Shown here: one piece after another, positions 1 through 6,107 of the stretch | Numbering within the stretch: the first letter of the stretch is position 1 | Layout: each line of letters opens with the position of its first letter | Source: Candidatus Auribacterota bacterium | Lineage (GTDB): Bacteria; Auribacterota; Tritonobacteria; UBA1439 | Reading direction: 5' to 3' | Assembly (NCBI GenBank): GCA_026391995.1 | Contig: JAPLCY010000072.1 | Location: forward strand, 1-7,886 | DNA length: 7,886 bases | Program-made: the position numbers and the translations under genes | The notes under the pieces: model-generated | Database searches by the model: none | The model's input: the letters and a program-made list of their open reading frames with translations, nothing else | Told to the model about the DNA's origin: nothing

Positions 1-586
1 ACTCCTTGATCAGCTTCTCAAAATCGCACGTTTCCATGAGCGGGGCGTGGATCGTCGCCGCCGAACAGCCGAACGGATCGTAGGTGCTGACGCGCATGCC
101 GAGGCCGAGCGCCCGTACCGCCACCTCCTGCCCGATGCGCCCGATCCCGATGATCCCGAGGGTCTTACCGTAGAGCTCGAACCCCTTGAACTTCTTTTTC
201 TCCCACTTCCCCGCCTTTGTCGAGGCGTCGGCCTGGGGGATGGCCCGGGCCAGGGAGAGCAGGAGGGCGAGGGTGTGCTCGGCGACCGATATGGAGGGGG
301 CCTTCGGCGTGTTGAGGACCGGTATCCCGCGCTCCTTCGCGCACGCCACATCGATGTTGTCGACGCCCACACCGCCGCGGGCGATCACCTCGAGCTTTTT
401 CCCGGCCTCGATAACCTTGCGAGTCACCTTCGTCGCGCTCCTGACGACGATCGCGTGGTACTCCCCGATGCAGGCGACAAGATCGGGCTCGGCGAGGCCG
501 CTCTTCTCGGTCACCTCGAGGCCGGCGCGCTTCAGTATCTCGGTCGCTTCCTTCGCCAGCGGGTCGCAGATCAACACCTTTTTCAT
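1..586 (-). CDS. serA: D-3-phosphoglycerate dehydrogenase, N-terminal part (runs off left edge)
   Basis: The gene encodes the first enzyme of the phosphorylated serine pathway, a cytoplasmic NAD-dependent oxidation of 3-phosphoglycerate to 3-phosphohydroxypyruvate. 195 codons are visible from the ATG at 586-584, and the reading frame is still open at base 1. The substrate-domain signature RGGVGVDNID is at residues 70-79 and SVAEHTLALLLSLAR at about 100-114. The Rossmann motif GIGRIG is at residues 147-152, followed by an acidic residue at the end of the next strand (D170 in TYDPF), as in NAD-specific 2-hydroxyacid dehydrogenases. The start is supported by AAGGAG (593-598) six bases upstream of the ATG. 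The catalytic Arg/Glu/His of the second half and any C-terminal ACT domain lie outside the window. It starts 29 bases after the stop of the class V aminotransferase and is almost certainly co-transcribed with it. Identity as SerA rather than another 2-hydroxyacid dehydrogenase rests on the motifs plus the serine-pathway context. Confidence 0.93.
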   Translation of the reverse strand, partial: MKKVLICDPLAKEATEILKRAGLEVTEKSGLAEPDLVACIGEYHAIVVRSATKVTRKVIEAGKKLEVIARGGVGVDNIDVACAKERGIPVLNTPKAPSISVAEHTLALLLSLARAIPQADASTKAGKWEKKKFKGFELYGKTLGIIGIGRIGQEVAVRALGLGMRVSTYDPFGCSAATIHAPLMETCDFEKLIKE

Positions 587-615
587 CGCATTCTCCTTTG
601 TGCAATTCAGGTTAT

Positions 616-1752
616 TTACGCGGAAAGCACCGCTTCCGCGGCGCTCACCCCCCGGCCGCGCTCCACGGCATGGCCGAGGTCGGTCAAGGCCATCTCGATC
701 GCCGAAACGGCAGTGATTATATCAAAAGTATCGGCGTAGCCCATGTGGGCAATTCTGATAATTTTGTCCTTGAGCTGTTCCTGTCCACCCGCCACATGGA
801 CGCCGTATTTCGCGGCCATGTGGCCCTTCAGCGCGTCCCCCGAGATGCCGGGCGGCGCCCACACGCCGGTAACGCCGTCGGCGGGGGCGTCGGGGGCGAG
901 GAGCCTCAGCCCCAGGGCGGTGACGCCGGCGCGGCAGGCGTGCGCAAGCCGCGCGTGGCGGGCGAGGACGGTCTCGATGCCCTCGCGGAGAATGAGGTCA
1001 AGCGATTGTGCGAGCGCCGCCATGAGCGACGCGGGGGCCGACCAGGCGGTCTCATTCCCGCCGGCGCTCACGCGAGCCCGCTTCCAGTCAAAGTAATATT
1101 TAGGCATACGGGATTGATCAACGGCGCGCCACGCCTTCGCGCCGCTCACCGCCGCGATCGCCAGGCCGGTCGGGACCATGAGCCCCTTCTGTCCCGCGGC
1201 GACCGCCACATCGACCCCCCACTTGTCCATCCGGAATTCGCTGCACGCCAGGCCGCTGATGGCGTCGACGACCAAGAGCGCGTCGGCGGGCTTCACGAGG
1301 CGCGCCAGCGCCGCGATATCTGTTTTGACGGTAGTGGAGGTTTCGCAAAGGGTGGCAAAGACGGCGGCGGCGGGATGTTTCGCGAGCGCGGCCGCGACCG
1401 CGGCGGGATCGACCGCGCGGCCCCATTCGACATCAACGGGGACGACCGTGGCGCCGAACGCCCCGCAGATCTCAGCCCATCGGTTGCTGAATTTCCCGCA
1501 GCGGATGACAACGGCGGTATCTCCCGGCGAGAGGGTATTGACCACGGCGCTCTCCATGGCCGCCGTGCCGGAGCCCGGGAAGGGGAGAATATCGCCCGTG
1601 CTCCCCAGGATGTTCCTCAATCCAGATACCACCGCCGCGTGGATCGCATGGTACTCATCGGAACGGTGATGGATTATGGGCTGGGCGAGCTTGAGCGCCA
1701 CCTCGGGCGGCACCGGGGCGGGGCCTGGGGTCATCAGGTATGTTTTTTTCAT
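616..1752 (-). CDS. Class V PLP aminotransferase (alanine-glyoxylate / serine-pyruvate type), candidate phosphoserine aminotransferase
   Basis: This 378-residue fold-type I PLP enzyme has the usual full length for its family. It opens with the family signature YLMTPGPAPVPPEV (residues 5-18). A PLP-phosphate loop GSGT is at 60-63, the ETST segment at 137-140, the cofactor-binding aspartate in VVDAIS at D163, the Schiff-base lysine in AGQKG at K189, and the substrate-carboxylate arginine in IIRIAHMG at R333. The close relatives I recall are annotated as serine-pyruvate or alanine-glyoxylate aminotransferases. Methanogen members of this group have been reported to make phosphoserine. Placement directly upstream of serA (29-bp gap, same strand) suggests the same job here: glutamate-dependent conversion of 3-phosphohydroxypyruvate to O-phosphoserine. 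Alanine-glyoxylate or serine-glyoxylate transamination remains possible. No good Shine-Dalgarno precedes the ATG. The start is nonetheless secure because the family signature begins within five residues, and the likely promoter would give a very short leader. Confidence 0.9.
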   Translation of the reverse strand: MKKTYLMTPGPAPVPPEVALKLAQPIIHHRSDEYHAIHAAVVSGLRNILGSTGDILPFPGSGTAAMESAVVNTLSPGDTAVVIRCGKFSNRWAEICGAFGATVVPVDVEWGRAVDPAAVAAALAKHPAAAVFATLCETSTTVKTDIAALARLVKPADALLVVDAISGLACSEFRMDKWGVDVAVAAGQKGLMVPTGLAIAAVSGAKAWRAVDQSRMPKYYFDWKRARVSAGGNETAWSAPASLMAALAQSLDLILREGIETVLARHARLAHACRAGVTALGLRLLAPDAPADGVTGVWAPPGISGDALKGHMAAKYGVHVAGGQEQLKDKIIRIAHMGYADTFDIITAVSAIEMALTDLGHAVERGRGVSAAEAVLSA

Positions 1753-1767
1753 ATTGCGCCGGAATAA

Positions 1768-1796
1768 GTTATAGAGTTATCCACAGATTTTGGCAC
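1768..1796 (-). promoter_or_regulatory. Candidate sigma70 promoter of the aminotransferase-serA operon
   Basis: Read on the minus strand, a -35-like GTGCCA (1791-1796, 4 of 6 consensus bases) and a -10-like TATAAC (1768-1773, 5 of 6) are separated by exactly 17 bases. Transcription would begin near 1760, leaving a leader of roughly 8-10 nt before the ATG at 1752. That fits the absence of a Shine-Dalgarno site. One DnaA-box match lies inside the spacer and a second directly abuts the -35. The call is a motif match only; no transcription start is visible. Confidence 0.5.
1777..1786 (+). promoter_or_regulatory. DnaA-box-like 9-mer, copy 1 (TTATCCACA)
   Basis: TTATCCACAG contains the exact high-affinity E. 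coli DnaA box TTATCCACA. It lies wholly inside the 17-bp spacer of the candidate aminotransferase promoter, so a bound protein would block RNA polymerase. It is a direct repeat of the 10-mer at 1797-1806. Binding by DnaA is inferred from the motif only. Confidence 0.5.
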
Positions 1797-1806
1797 TTAT
1801 CCACAG
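1797..1806 (+). promoter_or_regulatory. DnaA-box-like 9-mer, copy 2 (TTATCCACA)
   Basis: This is the second exact TTATCCACAG, in the same orientation as copy 1 and 20 bp from it start to start, about two helical turns, so both would face the same side of the DNA. It touches the -35-like hexamer on one side and the 30-bp palindrome at 1807 on the other. No dnaA, dnaN, rpmH or gidA gene is in the window, so a regulatory or titration site seems likelier than a replication origin. Confidence 0.5.
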
Positions 1807-1836
1807 CCGTAGAGCACACTTAAGTGTGCTCTACGG
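1807..1836. repeat. 30-bp perfect palindrome between DUF1015 and the aminotransferase
   Basis: The arm CCGTAGAGCACACTT is followed immediately by its exact reverse complement, giving a 30-bp palindrome centred between 1821 and 1822. As RNA it could form a 13-bp stem with a TTAA loop. It begins 26 bases past the DUF1015 stop codon, a position suited to a transcript 3' end. Neither strand shows a T-tract after it, so it is not a classical intrinsic terminator. Alternatives are an operator for a dimeric regulator of the downstream aminotransferase promoter, an mRNA-stabilising stem, or a copy of a dispersed palindromic element. The palindrome itself is certain; its role is not. Confidence 0.9.
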
Positions 1837-1862
1837 GACAAAGACAGGCAAGAAACTCAGGC

Positions 1863-3173
1863 TCATGCCAGATTTAGCTTGTTGACCACGAGCCCTGTAT
1901 ACAGTTTCGGATAGAAGTCCGTTGATTTCTGTGGCATCCGCTCGCCGTTCCCGGCGATCTTCGCGACCTGCCCGGCGCGCGTGGGGTTGAGGAAGATGGC
2001 CATCTGGTAACGCCCCTCATCAATCATCTTCACGGCGAGGTCGGCGTAGCGCTCATAGGCGACATGCGCCTCGTCCTCGAGCTTCTTCCTGTCGATGCCG
2101 AGGAGCTTCTCGAGTATCGCGTGTATGATGCTCACGTCCAGGCGCTTCCAATCGTCCGATGCTTCCTTGCCCATGAGCGCCGCGACCGCGGTCTCGCTCG
2201 TGAGCGTGAGGAGCGTGTACGCCTTGTTCATGTAGAGGCCGAAGCAGTGCGCCATCGCCGGGGCGGCCTTCATCCTGCCGAGCATCTCGTCCAGATTCGC
2301 GCACGGCGTCATGGTGAAAAACGCGGCAAGCTCCGAGAGGAACGAGGCCATCTGGGGCGCGCTCAGGCCGAACAGGAGCCGGTGCGTGGGGAGGATGGTG
2401 AGGCCGCTGTCCTGCATGGAGACAAACGCCATGATGTGGTTGTCGTAGCTCTCGCTGCCGGGAAGGCAGCGGACTCCCTTTTCCCTCATCTCGCGGCAAT
2501 AATTGAGGGCGGTTTCGTAGCGGTGGTGGCCGTCGGCGATGAAGAGGGTCTTCTCTTCCATGAGGGCGGCAACCCGCTGCTGCAGGGCGGTATCGGTGAC
2601 GACCCAGATCCGGTGTATGACGCCGTTGTCGTCGCGGGCCTCCATGTCGGGCTTCCCGTGGGAGGCCTTCGCCAGGATGGCGGTGATCTCATTTGCGGGA
2701 TCAGAGTAGAGCATGAAGATCAGGCCGGATTGTGCGGCGGTGGCGCGCATCAGGTTGAGACGGTCCGCCTTGGGCCCCGCCAGCGTCCGCTCGTGGGGCT
2801 TCACCCCGCCCTTCCCGAACTCCTCCAACTCACCGAGCGCGATGAAGCCGTGACGCACCTTCGCCAGTCCTCCGGCAAAGGAATATTCCTGGTTGTAGAC
2901 GTAGAGCGCCGGGGAGGAGTCCCGCACGAGGACGCCCTCGGCGATCCACTTCTCCAGATACTCGCGCGCTCGCGTGTACTGGTTGTTACTGCTGTCGTCC
3001 TGCGGCGTAATCTTCCCCTTGGAGAAGCGAACGATATTGTGGGGGTCGCGCGTATAATAGGCCTCCTGGAGTTCGGGGGTGATCTTGTCGTACGGCTCGG
3101 CGATAACCGCGCTTATGCCCTTGATCGTATCCCGGTTATAGCGATAACCCCTGAGTGGAAATATCCTTGCCAT
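1863..3173 (-). CDS. DUF1015 family protein, possible serine/phosphoserine-linked ParB/Srx-like enzyme
   Basis: This 436-residue soluble protein, with no signal peptide or membrane segment, matches the DUF1015 family. The N-terminal MARIFPLRGYRYN...AEPYDKIT block spans residues 1-32. YTRDPHNIVRFSKG is at about 40-53, KPHERTL at 125-131, FIADGHHRYETA at 211-222, LPTHRLL at 261-267, and the C-terminal MPQKSTDFYPK block at 413-423. The length is about the usual one. The ATG at 3173 is set by GAAAGGG (3181-3187) seven bases upstream. The biochemical role is not established for the family as a whole. I recall, without being able to verify it, reports of free-serine kinase activity in relatives. 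DGHHR also resembles the nucleotide-binding box of ParB/sulfiredoxin-fold proteins, which include the SerK/SbnI serine kinases. Position beside serA and two aminotransferases supports a role in serine or phosphoserine metabolism. The family assignment is firm; the function is inference. Confidence 0.88.
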   Translation of the reverse strand: MARIFPLRGYRYNRDTIKGISAVIAEPYDKITPELQEAYYTRDPHNIVRFSKGKITPQDDSSNNQYTRAREYLEKWIAEGVLVRDSSPALYVYNQEYSFAGGLAKVRHGFIALGELEEFGKGGVKPHERTLAGPKADRLNLMRATAAQSGLIFMLYSDPANEITAILAKASHGKPDMEARDDNGVIHRIWVVTDTALQQRVAALMEEKTLFIADGHHRYETALNYCREMREKGVRCLPGSESYDNHIMAFVSMQDSGLTILPTHRLLFGLSAPQMASFLSELAAFFTMTPCANLDEMLGRMKAAPAMAHCFGLYMNKAYTLLTLTSETAVAALMGKEASDDWKRLDVSIIHAILEKLLGIDRKKLEDEAHVAYERYADLAVKMIDEGRYQMAIFLNPTRAGQVAKIAGNGERMPQKSTDFYPKLYTGLVVNKLNLA

Positions 3174-3211
3174 GAGGAATCCCTTTCTACAAACATCTAC
3201 TGGGGAGGCAC

Positions 3212-3240
3212 ATGATAATGCAGCAACGCGTCCCTGTCAA
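3212..3240 (-). promoter_or_regulatory. Strong sigma70-type promoter for the DUF1015 gene
   Basis: On the minus strand a perfect -35 TTGACA (3235-3240) is followed after exactly 17 bases by TATCAT (3212-3217, 5 of 6 consensus). The expected start near 3205 gives a leader of about 30 nt that contains the GAAAGGG ribosome site at 3181-3187 before the ATG at 3173. It may also read through into the aminotransferase and serA. Confidence 0.78.
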
Positions 3241-3293
3241 TCGCATTCGCCCCGGATGTCGCCTCCAAACTCGGCGCTGGACGCGTACGAGAT

Positions 3294-3302
3294 TATTATA
3301 GT
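3294..3302 (+). promoter_or_regulatory. Possible -10 element for serC-ade
   Basis: An AT-rich island in a GC-rich intergenic region contains overlapping TATTAT (3294-3299) and TATAGT (3297-3302), each 5 of 6 to the -10 consensus, about 57-65 bases before the serC ATG. No convincing -35 lies at the right distance, so this is a weak call. The 185-bp gap between the two divergent starts (3174-3358) holds this, the DUF1015 promoter and two ribosome sites, and no credible gene. Confidence 0.35.
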
Positions 3303-3345
3303 ATCATGCGGGCACATGTTCCTAAAGAGGATGGCGAGTGTACAC

Positions 3346-3351
3346 AGGAGG
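3346..3351 (+). promoter_or_regulatory. Ribosome binding site that fixes the serC start
   Basis: A perfect AGGAGG sits seven bases before the ATG at 3359. This selects that ATG over the in-frame GTG at 3338, whose extension would run through the Shine-Dalgarno itself. The resulting protein starts MGKRVFNFYAGPA, like known SerC proteins. Confidence 0.88.
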
Positions 3352-3358
3352 TTTGCTC

Positions 3359-4357
3359 ATGGGTAAGCGGGTATTCAATTTCTACGCGGGTCCGGCGACG
3401 CTGCCGCTCAAGGCCCTCAAGGAGGCAAAGCGCGAGATGCTCGACTTCCGCGGGACGGGGATGTCGGTCTGCGAGATCAGCCACCGCTCGAAGGACTTCC
3501 AGGCGGTGATCGATGAGGCGACGGCTTTGATCAGGGAGCTCTACGCGGTGCCGCCGGGGTACCATGTGCTCTGGCTCGGGGGCGGCGCCTCCACCCAGTT
3601 TTTCCATGTTCCCTGGAACCTCGGCCTCGAGGGAAAACCGATGGCCTACATCCACACCGGTTCCTGGGCGAAGGAGGCGATCAAGGAAGCAAAATTCTTC
3701 GGAGAGGTGAAGGTGCTTGCCTCCTCCGAAGACGCCAACTTCAACTACGTCCCGCGCGCGTTCACCATGGATCCGAACGCCGCCTACCTGCACATTACCG
3801 CGAACGAGACCATCGGCGGCATCGAGTGGATCGAATTTCCCGATCCCGGCAATGTCCCGCTTGTTGTGGACGCCTCGTCGGACTTCTTGAGCCATCCCGT
3901 CGACTGGTCGAAGATCGGCCTGCTCTACGCGGGCGCCCAGAAGAACCTCGGGCCCGCCGGCGTGACCGTGGTGATCGTCAGGGAGGATATGGTGGCCCGC
4001 GCCCGGGCGAAGAAGCTGCCCACGATGGTGTCCTACGGCACGCACGTGGACAAGGGCTCGATGCACAACACCCAGAAGAAGGCGAAGGCGCTCTACCGGC
4101 TCATCGACAGTTCGAACGGCTTTTACCGCGGCTTCGCCAGGCCCGACTCGCGTTCGCGGATGAACATCACCTTCAGGCTCGTGACGGAGCAGCTCGAGGA
4201 GAAGTGCGTGGCCGAGGCGAAGGCGAGGGGGCTGATCGGATTGAAGGGACACCGGAGCGTCGGCGGGATGCGCGCCTCATTCTATAACGCGATGCCGCTG
4301 AAGGGCGTCAAGGCCCTCACGGCGTTTCTCGCGGAGTTTCAAAAGGCGAACGCATAA
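3359..4357 (+). CDS. serC: Phosphoserine aminotransferase SerC with ~29-residue internal deletion
   Basis: SerC is the class V PLP enzyme converting 3-phosphohydroxypyruvate plus glutamate to O-phosphoserine. It may also act on the equivalent pyridoxine-pathway intermediate. The 332-residue product has the signature FNFYAGPATLP (6-16), substrate-binding SHR (41-43), PLP loop GGGAS (74-78), GSW (101-103), NETIGG (149-154), cofactor aspartate region VDASSD (170-175), Schiff-base lysine in AGAQKN (K195), SRMN, LKGHR and GGMRASFYNAMP near the C-terminus. The usual length is about 360. Compared with E. coli SerC from memory, the segment normally reading PPTFAWYLSG... to the QKAELLYGVID helix is missing: NT (237-238) runs straight into QKKAKALYRLID (239-250), joined between bases 4072 and 4073. 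The frame is kept and flanking motifs are well conserved, so the family call is secure. Activity is doubtful, and an assembly error is possible. Confidence 0.93.
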   Translation: MGKRVFNFYAGPATLPLKALKEAKREMLDFRGTGMSVCEISHRSKDFQAVIDEATALIRELYAVPPGYHVLWLGGGASTQFFHVPWNLGLEGKPMAYIHTGSWAKEAIKEAKFFGEVKVLASSEDANFNYVPRAFTMDPNAAYLHITANETIGGIEWIEFPDPGNVPLVVDASSDFLSHPVDWSKIGLLYAGAQKNLGPAGVTVVIVREDMVARARAKKLPTMVSYGTHVDKGSMHNTQKKAKALYRLIDSSNGFYRGFARPDSRSRMNITFRLVTEQLEEKCVAEAKARGLIGLKGHRSVGGMRASFYNAMPLKGVKALTAFLAEFQKANA

Positions 4358-4372
4358 CGCCGCACGGCCACC

Positions 4373-6088
4373 ATGGAGAACCTCGACAAGGTAATTCGCG
4401 TTGCCCGCGGCAAGGCCAGGGCGGATGTGGTTCTGAAGCGCGCCCGGGTCGTCAACGTCTACTCCGGCGAGGTCTACGGGGCGGACGTGGCGCTCCTCGG
4501 CGACCAGATCGTCGGCCTCGGCAAGTACCGCGGGGTGAAGGAGTATGACCTCGGCGGCAGGATCGTCGCCCCCGGCTTCATCGATTCCCATATCCATCTC
4601 GAGAGCACGATGGTGACCGTGCCCGAGTTCTCGAAGGTGGCTGTTCCGCTCGGGACCACCTCCGTGGTGAGCGATCCGCACGAAATCGCCAACGTGATGG
4701 GGCTCGACGGAATAAACTACATGCTCAAGTCGAGCAAATACAACCCGCTCAACGTGTTCGTGATGGTGCCCTCCTGCGTCCCCTCGTCGCCCCTCGAGAC
4801 GCCCGGCACCGAACTCCGCGCGACCGACATCTTTTTCTTCCTCAACCAGGAGTGGATCCTCGGGCTCGCCGAGATGATGGACTACCCCGGCCTGCTCGCC
4901 GGTGATCCCGGCATCCTGGACAAGCTCAAGATCGCGGGCAGGAAGATCATCGACGGGCACGCTCCTGGGCTCGCGGGGAAAGACCTCTGCGCCTACGTGG
5001 CGACGCGCATCTCTTCCGACCATGAGTGCTCGGAGCGGGGGGAGGCGCTGGAAAAGCTCAGGCTGGGGATGACGATCATGATCCGGGAGGGGGGGCTGGC
5101 GAAGAACATGGAGGCGCTGCTCCCGCTTGTCACCCCGCACAACATGCAGCAGTTTACCCTCTGCACGGATGACCGTCACCCGCAGTGTCTTATCGAGGAA
5201 GGGCATATGAACGCCCTTATCAAGAAGGCGATCCGGCTCGGAATGGACCCGGTCACCGCCATCAGGCTGTGCACGATCAACCCCGCCCGCCATTACAACC
5301 TCGACGGCCTTGGCGCGGTCGCCCCGGGGAAGCGCGCCGACCTGGTGGTCATCGACAACTTCGTTGATTTCAATATCGAGATGGTATTCAAGAACGGGGA
5401 GCTCGTCGCCAGGGATGGAAAGCTCCTGCCCCCGGTCCTCGCGGGCATACGGCCGCCGGAGCTCCTGCGCGGGTCCATCAACATCCAGTGGCTCAAAGAA
5501 GAGTACTTTCATATCCGGGCGCGGAAGGGGAAGGCCAGGGTGATAGCCCTCGTCCCGGGACAGCTCATCACCACCGCGGAGCTCGTCAAGCCTAAGGTCT
5601 CGCGGGGCCTCGTGGCGGCCGATACGGAACGCGACATCCTGAAACTCGCCGTGGTCGAGCGCCACCACGCCTCTTCACACATAGGCCTCGGCCTGGTGCG
5701 CGGCTTCGGTTTGAAGAAGGGGGCGATCGCGTCGTCGGTTGCCCACGACGCCCACAACATCGTCGCCGTGGGAACGAACGACGCCGATCTCATGGAGGCG
5801 GTCATCAAAATCAGGAAGCTCCAGGGCGGGTTCACCGCCGTGGTGGGGGGGAAGCTCATCGGGAGCGTCGCCCTGCCGATCGCGGGGCTCATGTCGGACA
5901 AGTCGGTCGAGGAGGTGCGGGCCGAGCTGAACGCCCTGATCGGCATCACGCGCGAGATGGGGTGCGCGCTCGACGACCCGTTCATGACCCTCTCCTTCCT
6001 CGCCCTCTCGGTCATTCCCGATATCAAGCTGACCGACAAGGGGCTCGTCGACGTCGTCGCCCAGAAGATCATCCCCCTCTTCGCCTAG
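4373..6088 (+). CDS. ade: Adenine deaminase
   Basis: This 571-residue amidohydrolase hydrolyses adenine to hypoxanthine and ammonia in purine salvage. Its length is normal for the bacterial AdeC/Ade family. Visible signatures are GRIVAPGFIDSHIHLEST (62-79) with the metal-binding HxH at H73/H75, SDPHEIANV (100-108), DGHAPGL (194-200), SSDHECSE (214-221), and the metal-ligand-type CTDDRHP (264-270). PARHYNLDGLGAVAPGKRADLVV follows at about 304-326. The C-terminal family domain has RHHASSHIGLGLVRGFG (430-446) and VAHDAHNIVAVG (456-467). It begins 15 bases after serC in the same frame with no recognisable Shine-Dalgarno, which suggests translational coupling to serC. No upstream start is possible because the serC stop lies in frame at 4355. 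A metabolic reason for pairing with serC is not obvious, although serine feeds one-carbon units into purine synthesis. Confidence 0.94.
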   Translation: MENLDKVIRVARGKARADVVLKRARVVNVYSGEVYGADVALLGDQIVGLGKYRGVKEYDLGGRIVAPGFIDSHIHLESTMVTVPEFSKVAVPLGTTSVVSDPHEIANVMGLDGINYMLKSSKYNPLNVFVMVPSCVPSSPLETPGTELRATDIFFFLNQEWILGLAEMMDYPGLLAGDPGILDKLKIAGRKIIDGHAPGLAGKDLCAYVATRISSDHECSERGEALEKLRLGMTIMIREGGLAKNMEALLPLVTPHNMQQFTLCTDDRHPQCLIEEGHMNALIKKAIRLGMDPVTAIRLCTINPARHYNLDGLGAVAPGKRADLVVIDNFVDFNIEMVFKNGELVARDGKLLPPVLAGIRPPELLRGSINIQWLKEEYFHIRARKGKARVIALVPGQLITTAELVKPKVSRGLVAADTERDILKLAVVERHHASSHIGLGLVRGFGLKKGAIASSVAHDAHNIVAVGTNDADLMEAVIKIRKLQGGFTAVVGGKLIGSVALPIAGLMSDKSVEEVRAELNALIGITREMGCALDDPFMTLSFLALSVIPDIKLTDKGLVDVVAQKIIPLFA

Positions 6089-6104
6089 CCGCCGCGCGGC
6101 GGCG
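6089..6104. repeat. 16-bp GC palindrome directly after the ade stop
   Basis: GCCGCCGCGCGGCGGC is a perfect palindrome starting on the base after the ade TAG. As RNA it could fold as a 6-bp GC stem with a GCGC loop. It has no T-tract, so it is at best a processing or attenuating stem. It would sit just before the candidate small gene at 6108. Confidence 0.55.
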
Positions 6105-6107
6105 CGC

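Noticed and set aside
598..1767. Long open frame on the plus strand opposite the class V aminotransferase
   Set aside because: It is a shadow of GC-rich codon use: the product is Arg/Gly/Asp-rich with no family features, while the minus strand encodes a complete, motif-perfect aminotransferase.
1741..1836. Chromosomal replication origin at the DnaA-box pair
   Set aside because: There are only two boxes, no extended AT-rich unwinding region and no origin-linked genes nearby; a regulatory or titration site is more economical.
2064..3215. Plus-strand frame of over 380 codons opposite the DUF1015 gene
   Set aside because: Low-complexity, charged translation without motifs. It also covers the DUF1015 promoter, and DUF1015 is clearly the real gene.
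3338..3358. Upstream GTG start for serC
   Set aside because: The extension runs through the AGGAGG ribosome site, and known SerC proteins begin near xxFNFxxGPA, matching the ATG at 3359.
3172..3366. Open frame spanning the divergent intergenic region
   Set aside because: It overlaps the consensus DUF1015 promoter, two ribosome sites and the serC start, and its composition is not gene-like.
4277..5668. Minus-strand frame of over 460 codons opposite ade
   Set aside because: An His/Arg/Asp/Glu-rich antisense artefact; ade on the plus strand has all family motifs.
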